Positions 8,183-16,757 of a stretch of 64,000 nt of DNA are shown piece after piece. A program made the position numbers and the translations under genes. Position 1 is the first letter of the stretch, and each line of letters opens with the position of its first letter. The DNA comes from Solirubrobacter sp963798325 (GTDB lineage: Bacteria; Actinomycetota; Thermoleophilia; Solirubrobacterales; Solirubrobacteraceae): NCBI GenBank assembly GCA_963798325.1, contig CAWCSS010000001.1, positions 186,001 through 250,000 of the forward strand. The letters run 5' to 3'. The notes beneath the pieces were generated by a model. The model ran no database searches and was not told where the DNA came from. It worked only from the letters and a program-made list of their open reading frames with translations.

Positions 8183-9054
8183 TGGCCGTCGTCGACGCGC
8201 CCGCTCCGTCGCAGACCGAGGCGCCCCCGTCGGGCGGTGGGAGTGCCGCGCGCGACCGCCTGCGTCACTGGGCGCTGGGCATCTGGTCGGCGCTGGCGCT
8301 GCTGTACCTGTTCATCCCGGTCTTCATCGTCGTCCTGTTCTCGTTCAACGACAACCAGGGCCGGTTCAACTTCACTTGGCAGGGCTTCACGCTGCGCCAC
8401 TGGGCGCATCCGTTCGCGGACCCCGACCTGACCAAGGCGCTCACCAACAGCGTCGAGATCGCGCTGATCGCCACGGTCATCGCCACCGCGCTGGGCACGT
8501 TCATGGCGATGGCGCTGGTGCGTTACCGCTTCCGTGGCCGCGGCACCGTCGACTTCTTCGTCTTCATGCCGCTGTCCTCACCCGAGGTCGTGCTCGGCGC
8601 CGCGCTGCTGGGGATGTTCCTCACGGTCAACATCAACACTGGCTTCGTGACGATCGTGATCGCGCACGTGATGTTCACCATGAGCTACGTGGTGGTGACG
8701 GTGAAGGCCCGCCTGGAGGGCATGGACCGCCACATCGAGGAGGCGGGGATGGACCTCGGGGCGACGGAGTGGACGACGTTCCGGAAGATCACGCTGCCGA
8801 TGATCGCCCCGGGCGTGGCCGCGGCGGCGATGCTGGCGGCCGCGATCTCCTTCGACGACTACGTGATCACGTCGTTCAACGCCGGCCAGACGCAGACGTT
8901 CCCGCTGTTCATCTTCGGCGCGACCCGCCAGGGCGTGCCCGCCGAGGTCAACGTGCTGGCGACGATGCTGCTGCTCGCCGTCCTCGCCCTGATGGGCATC
9001 AACCTGCTGATCCAGCGGGCGCTGGCACGGAGGGACTCGCGGCGCGCTGACTGA
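8182..9054 (+). CDS. potC: Polyamine-type ABC permease (PotC-like)
   Basis: The 290-residue partner permease has a Pro/Ser-rich N-terminal tail followed by the first membrane segment WALGIWSALALLYLFIPVFIVVLFSFND. The family EAA loop appears as IEEAGMDLGATEWTTFRKITLPMIAPGVAAA, and FDDYVITSF is a PotC-type signature. It is coupled to the first permease by TGATG. Its last 56 bases overlap, tail to tail, the end of the minus-strand MalK-like gene, so the two transcripts must converge inside coding sequence. Confidence 0.92.
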   Translation: MAVVDAPAPSQTEAPPSGGGSAARDRLRHWALGIWSALALLYLFIPVFIVVLFSFNDNQGRFNFTWQGFTLRHWAHPFADPDLTKALTNSVEIALIATVIATALGTFMAMALVRYRFRGRGTVDFFVFMPLSSPEVVLGAALLGMFLTVNINTGFVTIVIAHVMFTMSYVVVTVKARLEGMDRHIEEAGMDLGATEWTTFRKITLPMIAPGVAAAAMLAAAISFDDYVITSFNAGQTQTFPLFIFGATRQGVPAEVNVLATMLLLAVLALMGINLLIQRALARRDSRRAD

Positions 9055-10153
9055 GCGCCTCGCCGGTCTCGACGTCGAAGTGGTGTAGGCGGTCCGGGTC
9101 GATCGTGAGCTCGATCCGGTCGCCGACCGCGACCGGCGCCCGCGCGTCCAGCACCACCGTCAGCGACGCGCGGTCGTCCTCGGCCAGCAGGACGTCGTCG
9201 TCGGCGGCGCTGGCGTCAACCGCGTCGGCGAGCGCTGGGGCGCGCAGGCGCGGGGCGTCGATGCCCGCCACCACGTTGGTCTCCGTGCCGAGCCGCTCCA
9301 CGACCTGGACGACGGCGGGAATGCCCGGGCCGAGCTTCAAATCGTGCGGGCGCATGCCGAGGATGCAGTGACCGTCCACCGGCGAGGCCACCTGGCAGCT
9401 GCCGAAGCGCCCGCCCTCGGCCGCCACGAGGTTCATCGCCGGTGAGCCGATGAACGCCGCCACGAACAGGTTCGCCGGGTGGTCGAACAGCCGCTCCGGC
9501 GTGTCGCACTGCTGCAGGACACCGCCCCGCATGACTGCGACGCGCTGGCCGAGCGTCATCGCCTCGACCTGATCGTGGGTCACGTAGACGGTCGTCACGC
9601 CGAGGCGCTCGTGCAGGCGCGAGAGCTGCGCCCGCATGGAGACGCGCAACTTGGCGTCAAGGTTGCTCAACGGCTCGTCCATCAGGAACGCCTGCGGCTC
9701 GCGGACGATCGCGCGGCCCATGGCGACGCGCTGGCGCTGGCCGCCGGAGAGCTCGCCCGGCTTGCGGTCCATCAGCTCCTCGAGCCCGAGGATCCGCGCC
9801 ACCTCGTCCACCCGCTGCGCGGTCTCGGCCTTCGACGTCTTGCGCAGCTTCAGCCCGAAGCCCAGGTTGCCCCGGACCGAGAGGTGCGGGTAGAGCGCGT
9901 AGGACTGGAAGACCATCGCGATGTCGCGCTTTCGCGGGTCGAGGTCGGTGACGTCGCGGTCGCCGATGAAGATCCGGCCGCCGGAGACCTCCTCGATGCC
10001 GGCGATCAGTTTCAGCAGCGTCGACTTGCCGCAGCCGGACGGTCCCACGAGCACCATGAACTCGCCGTCGTGGACCTCGAGCGTGACCTCGTTGACCGCG
10101 TGCGCTCCGCCGCCTTTGTACGCCTTCGACACCGCGTCGATGCGGATGCTCAA
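8999..10153 (-). CDS. Carbohydrate ABC transporter ATPase (MalK/UgpC/MsmK-like)
   Basis: The 384-residue ATPase has Walker A GPSGCGKS at 37-44, VFQSYALYPH near 81-90, signature LSGGQ at 135-139, Walker B FLMDEPLSNLD near 156-166, and a TOBE-type C-terminal region (CILGMRPHDLKLG; later VGDRIELTIDPDRLHHFD). It is the last gene of the amino-sugar operon and overlaps nagA by four bases (ATGA). MalK-type ATPases often serve several sugar importers, and here it most simply powers the permeases at 11318-13089. The tail is poorly conserved, and 56 bases overlap the convergent permease gene. Confidence 0.92.
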   Translation of the reverse strand: MSIRIDAVSKAYKGGGAHAVNEVTLEVHDGEFMVLVGPSGCGKSTLLKLIAGIEEVSGGRIFIGDRDVTDLDPRKRDIAMVFQSYALYPHLSVRGNLGFGLKLRKTSKAETAQRVDEVARILGLEELMDRKPGELSGGQRQRVAMGRAIVREPQAFLMDEPLSNLDAKLRVSMRAQLSRLHERLGVTTVYVTHDQVEAMTLGQRVAVMRGGVLQQCDTPERLFDHPANLFVAAFIGSPAMNLVAAEGGRFGSCQVASPVDGHCILGMRPHDLKLGPGIPAVVQVVERLGTETNVVAGIDAPRLRAPALADAVDASAADDDVLLAEDDRASLTVVLDARAPVAVGDRIELTIDPDRLHHFDVETGEALSQRAASPSVPAPAGSAG

Positions 10154-11244
10154 CTTCTTCCTCCTACGCGCTCACGCCCGTCCACCAGAACTTGCCGTAT
10201 CTCGAGCCGGTCGTCCAGTACCACCACGTCGGCCGGCGCGCCCGGGACGAGCCGGCCGAGGTCCTCACGACGCGCCAGCCGCGCGGGGATCGTGCTCGCC
10301 GCCCGCAGCGCGTCGGCCAGCGGCACGCCGAGGCCGTGCAGGTTGCGCACGGCGTCGATCATCGTCAGCGCGCTCCCGGCCAGCTGACCCTCGGGCCCGC
10401 GCACCACGCCGTCCTCGGCCTCGATCCGCCGCCCGCCGAGCACGAACTCCCCGTCGCCCATGCCGGCCGCGGCCGCTGCGTCGGTGACCAGCACGAAACG
10501 CCCAGCCGCGGCGTTCCAGGCCATCATCACCGTGTCGGGGGCGACGTGGTGCAGGTCGACGATCATCTGCACCACCACGTCCCTGCGGGCCAACGCGGCC
10601 AGCGCGATGCTCGGATCGCGCGGCGTCGAGGGCCGCATGGCGTTGAACAGGTGGGTGACGGTCGAGACGCCGCGGTCGAAGGCCAGGTGCGCCTCGGCCG
10701 CGGTCGCGTCGGTGTGTCCCGCGGAAACGGTCACGCCGCGCGCGACCAGCTCGTCGACGAGCTCGAACGAGCCGCGCAGTTCAGGCGCCAGGGTCACCTG
10801 CGAGACCGGCGCGGTGTCCAGCAATCGCCGCAGCAGAGCCGGATCCGGGGGCGACATCTGCGAGACGTCGTGCACCCCCGCGCGGCGCGGCGACAGGAAC
10901 GGCCCCTCGAGGTGCGCGCCGAGGACGCGTGCGCCGATGCCGTCGGCGGGCATCGCGCGCAACGCGTCCATCAGCACGCTCTCCGGTGCGGTCACGAACG
11001 TCGGCTGAAACGCCGTCGTCCCTGTCGCCAGCAGCGCCTCCCCGACGCGCGCGTACCCCTCGAAGTCGCTGACCATCAGGTCCACGCCGGCGAAGCCGTT
11101 GACCTGCAGGTCGACGAAGCCCGGCGCGGCGATCCCCGTCCCCGCCCCGGAGAGTCCCACGCCGACGATCGACCCGCCGTCGATCTCGACGTCGCCCGGG
11201 ACGATCTCCCGCCCGACCAGCGCTCCTGCGACGCCCAGCCTCAT
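10150..11244 (-). CDS. nagA: N-acetylglucosamine-6-phosphate deacetylase
   Basis: NagA converts GlcNAc-6-phosphate to glucosamine-6-phosphate and acetate. The 364-residue amidohydrolase shows APGFVDLQVNGFAGVD, the metal-ligand glutamate context LGAHLEGPFLSPRRAGVHD, SAGHTDATAAEAHLAFDRGVSTVTHLFNAM, IVDLHHVAPDTV and the late aspartate in VLVTDAAAAAGMGDGEF. I chose ATG 11244 over GTG 11259 because GGGGGCGGGG sits just upstream of it and the domain starts there. It follows two sugar permease genes and overlaps the ATPase, so imported GlcNAc or chito-oligosaccharide is the likely source. That agrees with the dre-like operator upstream of the regulator. Confidence 0.92.
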   Translation of the reverse strand: MRLGVAGALVGREIVPGDVEIDGGSIVGVGLSGAGTGIAAPGFVDLQVNGFAGVDLMVSDFEGYARVGEALLATGTTAFQPTFVTAPESVLMDALRAMPADGIGARVLGAHLEGPFLSPRRAGVHDVSQMSPPDPALLRRLLDTAPVSQVTLAPELRGSFELVDELVARGVTVSAGHTDATAAEAHLAFDRGVSTVTHLFNAMRPSTPRDPSIALAALARRDVVVQMIVDLHHVAPDTVMMAWNAAAGRFVLVTDAAAAAGMGDGEFVLGGRRIEAEDGVVRGPEGQLAGSALTMIDAVRNLHGLGVPLADALRAASTIPARLARREDLGRLVPGAPADVVVLDDRLEIRQVLVDGRERVGGRS

Positions 11245-11262
11245 CGGCCCCGCCCCCACCGG

Positions 11263-11287
11263 GAGAATCGCCCACTGCGCGATTCTC
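11263..11287 (-). terminator. Intercistronic hairpin upstream of nagA
   Basis: GAGAATCGC (11263-11271) pairs perfectly with GCGATTCTC (11279-11287) over a seven-base loop, in the 73-bp gap between the permease stop and the nagA start. There is no U tract, so it may trim or stabilise the mRNA, or partly terminate transcription, rather than end the operon. Confidence 0.5.
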
Positions 11288-11317
11288 TCCGCTGATGCGA
11301 GCGCGACGCGCGAGTCA

Positions 11318-12145
11318 TCAGCCCTTCACCGCCCCGGCCGTGCGGGCCGTCATCAGGTGCTTGCGGGCGAGCACGAACACGAGCGCCACCGGCAGCGTGT
11401 AGAGCACCGACGTGGCCATCACGGCGCCCCAGTCGGTGTCGCCGCGGCCGACGAACGTCTGCAGCACCAGCGGCACCGTCTTGCGCGAGTCCTCGTTCAT
11501 GAACGTCAGCGCGAGCAGGAACTCCTTCCAGCCTTCCAGGAAGCTCAGCACCGCCGTGACCGCCAGCCCCGGCGCGGCCAGCGGCAACACGACCCGCCAC
11601 ATCGCGCCGATCCGCGTCGCTCCGTCGATGCGGGCGGCGTGCTCGAGCTCCTCCGGGATCGAGATGATGAATCCGCGCATGACCCAGATCGCCAGCGGCA
11701 CGCTGAAGGCCAGGTAGGTGAGGATCAGGCTCCAGTAGGTGCCGAGCAGGCCGCTCTTGCGCATGATCACGAACAGCGGGATCACGAGCACGACGAGCGG
11801 GAACATCTGGGTCATCAGCACGAGGATCAGCAGGATCCGGGTGACACGGACGCGGTAGCGCGCGAGCACGTACGCCGCCGACGCCGACACGAGCAGGCAC
11901 AGGATCATCGTCCCGCTCGCGACGATCAGCGAGTTCAGCAGCGCCCGCCCCACATGCCCCTCGCCCAGGACGCGGGGGTACTGCGACCACTGCGGATCCG
12001 ACGGCCACAGGTCGGGCGTGCGCGTGTAGATCTCCGACCGCGGCTTCAGCGACGTGATCACGACCCAGTAGACCGGGAACAGCGCGAACGTCGACACCGC
12101 GATCATCGCCACGTACATCCAGCCGCGCTTGACCAGCCACTTCAT
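11318..12145 (-). CDS. Carbohydrate ABC permease (MalG-like)
   Basis: The 275-residue permease begins MKWLVKRGWMYVAMIAVSTFALFPVYWVV, with the first membrane segment near residues 9-30. The MalG-type EAA loop is ELEHAARIDGATRIGAMWRVVLPLAAPGLA. The frame is open far upstream (to 12796), but only as antisense or shadow sequence. ATG 12145 overlaps the end of the MalF-like gene by four bases, which fixes the start. With its partner permease, binding protein and nagA it forms an importer probably specific for an amino sugar. Confidence 0.92.
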   Translation of the reverse strand: MKWLVKRGWMYVAMIAVSTFALFPVYWVVITSLKPRSEIYTRTPDLWPSDPQWSQYPRVLGEGHVGRALLNSLIVASGTMILCLLVSASAAYVLARYRVRVTRILLILVLMTQMFPLVVLVIPLFVIMRKSGLLGTYWSLILTYLAFSVPLAIWVMRGFIISIPEELEHAARIDGATRIGAMWRVVLPLAAPGLAVTAVLSFLEGWKEFLLALTFMNEDSRKTVPLVLQTFVGRGDTDWGAVMATSVLYTLPVALVFVLARKHLMTARTAGAVKG

Positions 12146-13089
12146 GCCAGCTCCCCCTCGCGGCCGATCATGCGCACGTAGAGCAGCGAGAACAGCAGCA
12201 GGATGAGGAACAGCACGACGGCGACGGCGCTGCCCAACCCGTAGTGGCTGAGTGCGAAGCCTTCCCGGTAGGCGGCGACCGCGGCGGTGTCGGCCGAGCG
12301 GTCCGGCACCCCCGCCGCCATCACGTAGATCTGGTCGAAGATCTTGAAGTCCCAGATCGTCGAGAAGATCACCAGCACCGCGACGATCGGCCGCAGCAGC
12401 GGCAGCGTCACCAGCCGGAAGCGCTGGATCGCGTTCGCGCCGTCGACCTGCGCGGCCTGCAGGGTCTCGCGCGGGATCGTCTGCAGCCCCGCGAGCAGCG
12501 CCAGCGCCACGAACGGGAACGACTGCCAGACGACGGTCACGAAGATCGCGATCGACGCGCTGAAGCGCCCGGCGAACCAGGCGTAGTCCGCGAAGGAGTC
12601 GAAGCCGACGTTGACCAGCGCCCAGTTGACGAAGCCGTAGCGCGAGTCGAACAGCCACTTCCAGATCGAGCTCGCCGCCAGCGACGGCACCGCCCACGGC
12701 AGCAGCACGAACAGCGCGAACGCCCAGTTCCCGCGCAGCCGCTGGTTCAGCAGCAGTGCGACCGCGAACCCGAGCGTCATCGTCCCGAGCACGCACGCCG
12801 TGCCGAACAGCACCGTGTTCACCAGCGACGCGCGCAGGTGCTCGTCCGCGAAGACCTCCTTGTAGTTCTCCAACCCGACCCAGGTGCTCGTCCCGTAGAT
12901 CAGGTCACCCAGGCCGGTGTCGGTGAACGACAGATAGATCGTCCGCGCGAGCGGATAGGCCACCAGCGCGACGATGATCGTCAGCGCCGGCAGCAGCAGG
13001 AGCACCGGCAGCGTGAGCCGCGCGACCACGCGCCGCAGCGTCCGCTGCCGCGGCGCGTGAAGCCGGACGGCTGCCGGTGCGGTGCTCAC
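12142..13089 (-). CDS. Carbohydrate ABC permease (MalF-like)
   Basis: This 315-residue permease has a basic N-terminus (RQRTLRRVVARLTLPVLLLLPALTIIV) leading into the first of about six membrane segments. The docking loop reads ETLQAAQVDGANAIQRFRLVTLPLLRPIV. Start and stop both use ATGA overlaps, with the binding-protein gene upstream and the second permease downstream, so the importer genes are translationally coupled. Confidence 0.92.
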   Translation of the reverse strand: MSTAPAAVRLHAPRQRTLRRVVARLTLPVLLLLPALTIIVALVAYPLARTIYLSFTDTGLGDLIYGTSTWVGLENYKEVFADEHLRASLVNTVLFGTACVLGTMTLGFAVALLLNQRLRGNWAFALFVLLPWAVPSLAASSIWKWLFDSRYGFVNWALVNVGFDSFADYAWFAGRFSASIAIFVTVVWQSFPFVALALLAGLQTIPRETLQAAQVDGANAIQRFRLVTLPLLRPIVAVLVIFSTIWDFKIFDQIYVMAAGVPDRSADTAAVAAYREGFALSHYGLGSAVAVVLFLILLLFSLLYVRMIGREGELA

Positions 13090-14367
13090 CCGGCGAACTC
13101 CTCGTCCATCTTCTTGGAGAGCTCCTCCAGCGCCTGCTGCGACGTCGCCTGGCCCTTCATCACCTTCTGGATCTCACCGTCGAAGATGTTCGCGCCCTCC
13201 AGGCCGCCCCACTTCGGCGACGGCGGATACACGGCGCTGTGCTCGAGCAGCTGCTCGGCGAAGGGCTTGCGCTGCGGGTCCTCGAGGTAGCCCGAGGCCT
13301 TGATGCCCGCCGTCGTTCCCGGCAGGAAGCCGATCTCGCCGGTGAACTTGTTCAGCTGCTCCGGCTCGAGCATGAAGTCGATGAACGCGGCGCCCAGCGC
13401 CTTGTTCTTGGACTCCTGGAACTGCACCAGGTGGCTGCCGCCGGCGAACGCCGTGCCCTTGCCGGACGGGCCGGCCGGGGTCAGCTCGGTGCCGATGTCC
13501 TTCTCGAGCTTGGGCTTGGTGTCGATGATCGAGTTGTAGGTCCAGCCGCCGGCGATCAGCATCGCCACGTCGCCGTTGACGAACGCGGTCTGCGCGTCCG
13601 GCTCCTCCCAGCCGACGGCGGCCTTCGGGTCCAGCCCGTCCTTGTAGAAGGACGCGTAGTAGTCCAGCGCCTTCGCGGCCTCCGGCGAGTTCAGGGCCGA
13701 CTTCCACGTGTCGCCGTCCTGGGTGGCGATCTGCCCGCCCGCCTGCCAGATCGTCGGCAGGTACATGTGCTCGCTCAGGCCGGTGAAGGAGACCGGGTAC
13801 ATGCCCGGGACCTTCTCCTTGATCGCCTTCGCGGCGGCCATCATCTCGTCCCAGTTCGTCGGCGGCTTCACGCCCGCCTTCTCCAGGACGTCCTTGCGGT
13901 AGATCAGCGAACGAGCGCCCGCGTACCACGGCTTGCCGTAGACCTTGCCGTCCAGCGTCGCCGCGTCGACCAGGCTCGAGAACATAGTCGGCCTTGGCGA
14001 TCTTCGGCTGCTCGGTGAGCGCGCCCTGGTCGGCGAACTCCGGCGTCCACGTCGTGCCCATCTCGGCCACGTCCGGGACCTTGCCGCCGGCGATCGCGGT
14101 GACGAACTTGTCGTGCGCCTGTGCCCACGGCACGAACTGGATGTCGATCTTGGTGCCCGGATGGGCGGCCTCGAAGTCGGTCCCGTACTGCTTGACGACA
14201 TCCTGGATCTTCGGTGAGCCCGGATCCATGATCCAGACGCTGATCGACCCTTCGAGCTTCCCCGTGCTCGTCGCCTGCGCGGACGGCGATGAGTCATCGC
14301 TCGAGCCACAGGCCGCCACGACGGCCGCGCACACGAGCGCTGCGGCCGCCACGCTGAACTTCAACAT
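13086..14367 (-). pseudogene. Sugar ABC substrate-binding lipoprotein, one frameshift
   Basis: ATG 14367, preceded by GAGGAGGG, opens a lipoprotein signal ending AAVVAACGSS near residue 20. It continues with GSISVWIMDPGSPKIQDVVKQYGTDFEAAHPGTKIDIQFVPW in the style of the MalE/family 1 binding proteins. After PKIAKADY the frame breaks; the homology resumes one base later at MFSSLVDAATLDGKVYGKPWYAG and runs intact to 13086. One extra T near 13986, or an equivalent indel, explains it. With the base removed the protein would be about 426 residues. The rest of the operon is intact, so a sequencing indel is more likely than gene loss. The ligand is inferred to be GlcNAc or a chito-oligosaccharide. 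Confidence 0.8.
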
Positions 14368-14379
14368 CTGACCCTCCTC

Positions 14380-14396
14380 TCCACCCCGCGGGTGGA
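14380..14396. promoter_or_regulatory. 7-3-7 inverted repeat before the binding-protein gene
   Basis: TCCACCC (14380-14386) and GGGTGGA (14390-14396) are perfect inverted copies, immediately upstream of the ribosome site of the binding-protein gene. This could be an operator half-site pair or an mRNA hairpin. It does not match the dre consensus. The rest of the 92-bp gap up to the regulator gene shows nothing else I recognise. Confidence 0.35.
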
Positions 14397-14459
14397 ATGA
14401 TTGACGCGGCGCCCGTTCCCGCGGACGCCACCACGATGCATCTCGCGCCCGGTGCTGCG

Positions 14460-15191
14460 TCACCGCAGTGCCGGGCGTAGCTCCGTCACCAACCGATACC
14501 GGTCCCCGCGGTACACGGACCGGACGAACTCCACCACCTCCCCTCCGTCACTCTGGGTGGTTCGCTCGAACAGGAAGGCGGGCGAGTGCACGGGCACGCC
14601 GAGCAGCTCCGCCTCCTCCGGCGAGGTCACGGTCGGTTCGATCGTCTGGACGCCCGAGGCGATGGTGATGCCGCGGCGCGTCTTGAGCAGTTCGTAGTAG
14701 GAATGGTCGGCGAGCTCCTCGCGGCGCAGGTCGCCGAGCAGGGCGCGCGGCGCGTGCAGCCACTCGATCGCCATCGTCTCGTCGTCGGCGAGGCGCAGGC
14801 GGGTGATCACCCACACCTCGTCCATCGGCGAGATCCGCAGGCGCTGGCCGAGCTTGGCGCCCGCGGCCATGCAGTCGAAGGCCACGACGCGGCTGCCGGG
14901 GCGCATCCCGCGGCGGGTCATGTCCTCGCTGAAGGAGGTCATGGTCAGCGGCAGCGCGATCTTCGGCTCGGCCACGTAGGTGCCGGAGCCGTGGCGGCGC
15001 AGCAGCAGCCCTTCGCGGACCAGCTCGTCGATCACGGCCCGCAGCGTCGGCCGCGAGACGCCGAGATCGGTGGCCAGGCGGCGCTCGGACGGCAGCGCGT
15101 CGCCGACCTGCAGCTCATCGAGCATGCCCAGGATCTCGTCGCGCACGAGCGCCTGCTTGCCGCGGCCGTTGGTGTGCGCGAGCCCCGTCAT
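14460..15191 (-). CDS. GntR/UTRA transcriptional regulator, DasR/NagR-like
   Basis: The 243-residue protein has an N-terminal winged helix-turn-helix in DALPSERRLATDLGVSRPTLRAVIDELVREGLLLRRHGSGTYVA and a C-terminal UTRA ligand domain (MRPGSRVVAFDCM; ITRLRLADDETMAIEWLH; HSPAFLFERTTQSDGGEVVEFVRSVYRGDRYR). UTRA domains of NagR/DasR bind GlcN-6-P or GlcNAc-6-P. It lies upstream of an amino-sugar importer and nagA in the same direction. A sequence nearly identical to the DasR consensus lies at 15226-15241, so autoregulation is expected. The frame extends to a TTG at 15215; I prefer ATG 15191, but neither has a clear ribosome site. Confidence 0.87.
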   Translation of the reverse strand: MTGLAHTNGRGKQALVRDEILGMLDELQVGDALPSERRLATDLGVSRPTLRAVIDELVREGLLLRRHGSGTYVAEPKIALPLTMTSFSEDMTRRGMRPGSRVVAFDCMAAGAKLGQRLRISPMDEVWVITRLRLADDETMAIEWLHAPRALLGDLRREELADHSYYELLKTRRGITIASGVQTIEPTVTSPEEAELLGVPVHSPAFLFERTTQSDGGEVVEFVRSVYRGDRYRLVTELRPALR

Positions 15192-15225
15192 CTCCCCGGC
15201 GCGGGACAGTAGCAACTGGTCAACT

Positions 15226-15241
15226 AGTGGTCAAGACCACT
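15226..15241. promoter_or_regulatory. DasR-responsive element (dre-like operator)
   Basis: AGTGGTCAAGACCACT is a perfect 7-2-7 inverted repeat and differs from the consensus dre site AGTGGTCTAGACCACT by one central base. It lies 35 bp upstream of the GntR ATG. TGGTCAA occurs at 15217, 15228 and 15249, that is 11 and 21 bases apart, about one and two helical turns, so several dimers could bind. Confidence 0.75.
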
Positions 15242-15274
15242 TTGGGTTTGGTCAAGATCCGTTCACGCCCGGCG

Positions 15275-16720
15275 ATGACCCGGGCTATGACCCGGTCACG
15301 GCTCGTTCTTGCCAGCACTCTGTTCGCCGCGCTCGTGCCCGTGGCCATCGTCGCCGTGTACGGGACGCGCGTGTACATGCTGCCGGCCCCGCTGCACTTC
15401 GGCCTGGTGAGCGCCGCCGCCTCGATCACGAGCCTCTCCTCGCTCGCGTTGAGCATCGCCGGCGCCCGCGCCCGCGACGGCCGCAGCGTGCTGATGGGCA
15501 TGGCCTTCTCGACGATGACGGCGCTGTTCGCCGTCCACGCCCTGGCCACGCCCGGGTTCATCGTCGGGCCCAACGGCGTCATCGCGCTCGCCGGCGGCCT
15601 CTCGGTGCCGATCGGCGCGGGTCTGCTGGCGCTGACCGCGCTGCCGTCACTGCGCCGCCCCGGCTGCATCCAGGGTCTCGTCATCGCCCAGGGCCTCGTC
15701 TTCTTCGCCGTGCTGATGCTGGGCCTGATCGGCCTCTCGATGCCGGACGCCGTGCCCGGTGTGCCGCAGCCGAAGTCCCCGCCGGCGATCGGCCTGCTCG
15801 TCGCCGGCTCGCTGTTCCTCGGCCTGCTGATCGTCCGCGCCGTCCGCACCTACCTCTTGACCCGCCGCAGCGCGGACCTCACCGTCGCGCTCGGCTGCGC
15901 CTGGCTCGCGGTCACCCTGTACGCCAACCTCGCGCTCGGCGCGGGCACGCTCGGCTTCATGTTCGGCCACCTGGTCGAGATCTGCGCCGTGATGCTCGTC
16001 AGCGTCCCGGCCGCGCTGGACATCAAGCGCGCCGGCGCCTCCCGTCCCCTGGTCGGTGACCTCACCGCGACCGAGTTGGTCGCGTCCGAGGAGGCCTACC
16101 TCGGGCCGCGCGTGCGCGCCCTGATGGTCCGCCTCGAGCGCCGTGACGTCTCCACCGAGGAGCACACCCGCCGCGTCGCGCTGCTCGCCACCCGCGTCGG
16201 CGAGGAGCTCAAGCTCTCCGCGACCGCCCGCCGCCACCTCGCCGTCGGCGGCCTGCTGCACGACATCGGCAAGCTCTCCGTGCCGCTGGAGGTGCTCAAC
16301 AAGCCGGGCAAGCTGACCGACGAGGAGTTCGCCACGATCAAGCGCCACCCGGGCGACGGTCGCAGGCTGCTCGAGGAGCTCGGCGGCTTCCCGGGGCCCG
16401 TCCGCGGGCTGGTCTCCGACCACCACGAGCGCCTCGACGGTTCCGGCTACCCGCGTGGCCTCGACGCCGGGCAGATGAACGTCGAGACGCGCATCCTCGC
16501 CGTCTGCGACGTCTACGACGCCCTCGTCTCCGATCGCGTCTACCGCGCCGCCTGGAGCCCCGAGCGTGCGTTCGGCCTGCTCGAGGAGGAGGCGCACGCG
16601 TACGACCAGACGGTCGTCGCCGCGCTCAAGCGCGTGGTCGGCTCGGCCCCGGACTTCGTGGCCGGGTTCGCCCCCACTCGCGACCGGTCCAAAGACCAGT
16701 TGCTTCACCGAGTGAAGTAG
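15275..16720 (+). CDS. Membrane-anchored HD-GYP phosphohydrolase
   Basis: A 481-residue protein with about seven hydrophobic segments in its first 250 residues and a C-terminal HD-GYP domain. HDIGK is near 329-333 and the defining HHERLDGSGYP near 383-393. The metal-binding histidines appear intact (EEHTRRVALL; HHER). HD-GYP proteins hydrolyse cyclic di-GMP or related dinucleotides at the membrane. A longer reading from GTG 15227 would start inside the dre site; the tandem Met codons at 15275 and 15287 are the plausible starts, neither with a strong ribosome site. A small hairpin CTTCAC-CGA-GTGAAG (16703-16717) lies in the last codons. Confidence 0.85.
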   Translation: MTRAMTRSRLVLASTLFAALVPVAIVAVYGTRVYMLPAPLHFGLVSAAASITSLSSLALSIAGARARDGRSVLMGMAFSTMTALFAVHALATPGFIVGPNGVIALAGGLSVPIGAGLLALTALPSLRRPGCIQGLVIAQGLVFFAVLMLGLIGLSMPDAVPGVPQPKSPPAIGLLVAGSLFLGLLIVRAVRTYLLTRRSADLTVALGCAWLAVTLYANLALGAGTLGFMFGHLVEICAVMLVSVPAALDIKRAGASRPLVGDLTATELVASEEAYLGPRVRALMVRLERRDVSTEEHTRRVALLATRVGEELKLSATARRHLAVGGLLHDIGKLSVPLEVLNKPGKLTDEEFATIKRHPGDGRRLLEELGGFPGPVRGLVSDHHERLDGSGYPRGLDAGQMNVETRILAVCDVYDALVSDRVYRAAWSPERAFGLLEEEAHAYDQTVVAALKRVVGSAPDFVAGFAPTRDRSKDQLLHRVK

Positions 16721-16731
16721 TCATAAGATCG

Positions 16732-16752
16732 CCTCCTCTCACGGAGGAGGGG
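16732..16752 (+). promoter_or_regulatory. Hairpin that can mask a ribosome binding site
   Basis: CCTCCTC (16732-16738) is complementary to GAGGAGG (16744-16750) across TCACG. GGAGGAGGGG (16743-16752) is the ribosome site of the gene starting at 16758, so folding would hide it. This could make translation depend on temperature, a ligand or coupling to the upstream gene; that is inference. Confidence 0.45.
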
Positions 16753-16757
16753 TCAGG

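Noticed and set aside
12244..13290. Long plus-strand frame over the sugar permease genes
   Set aside because: His/Arg/Gln-rich antisense of the permease genes, without any recognisable domain.
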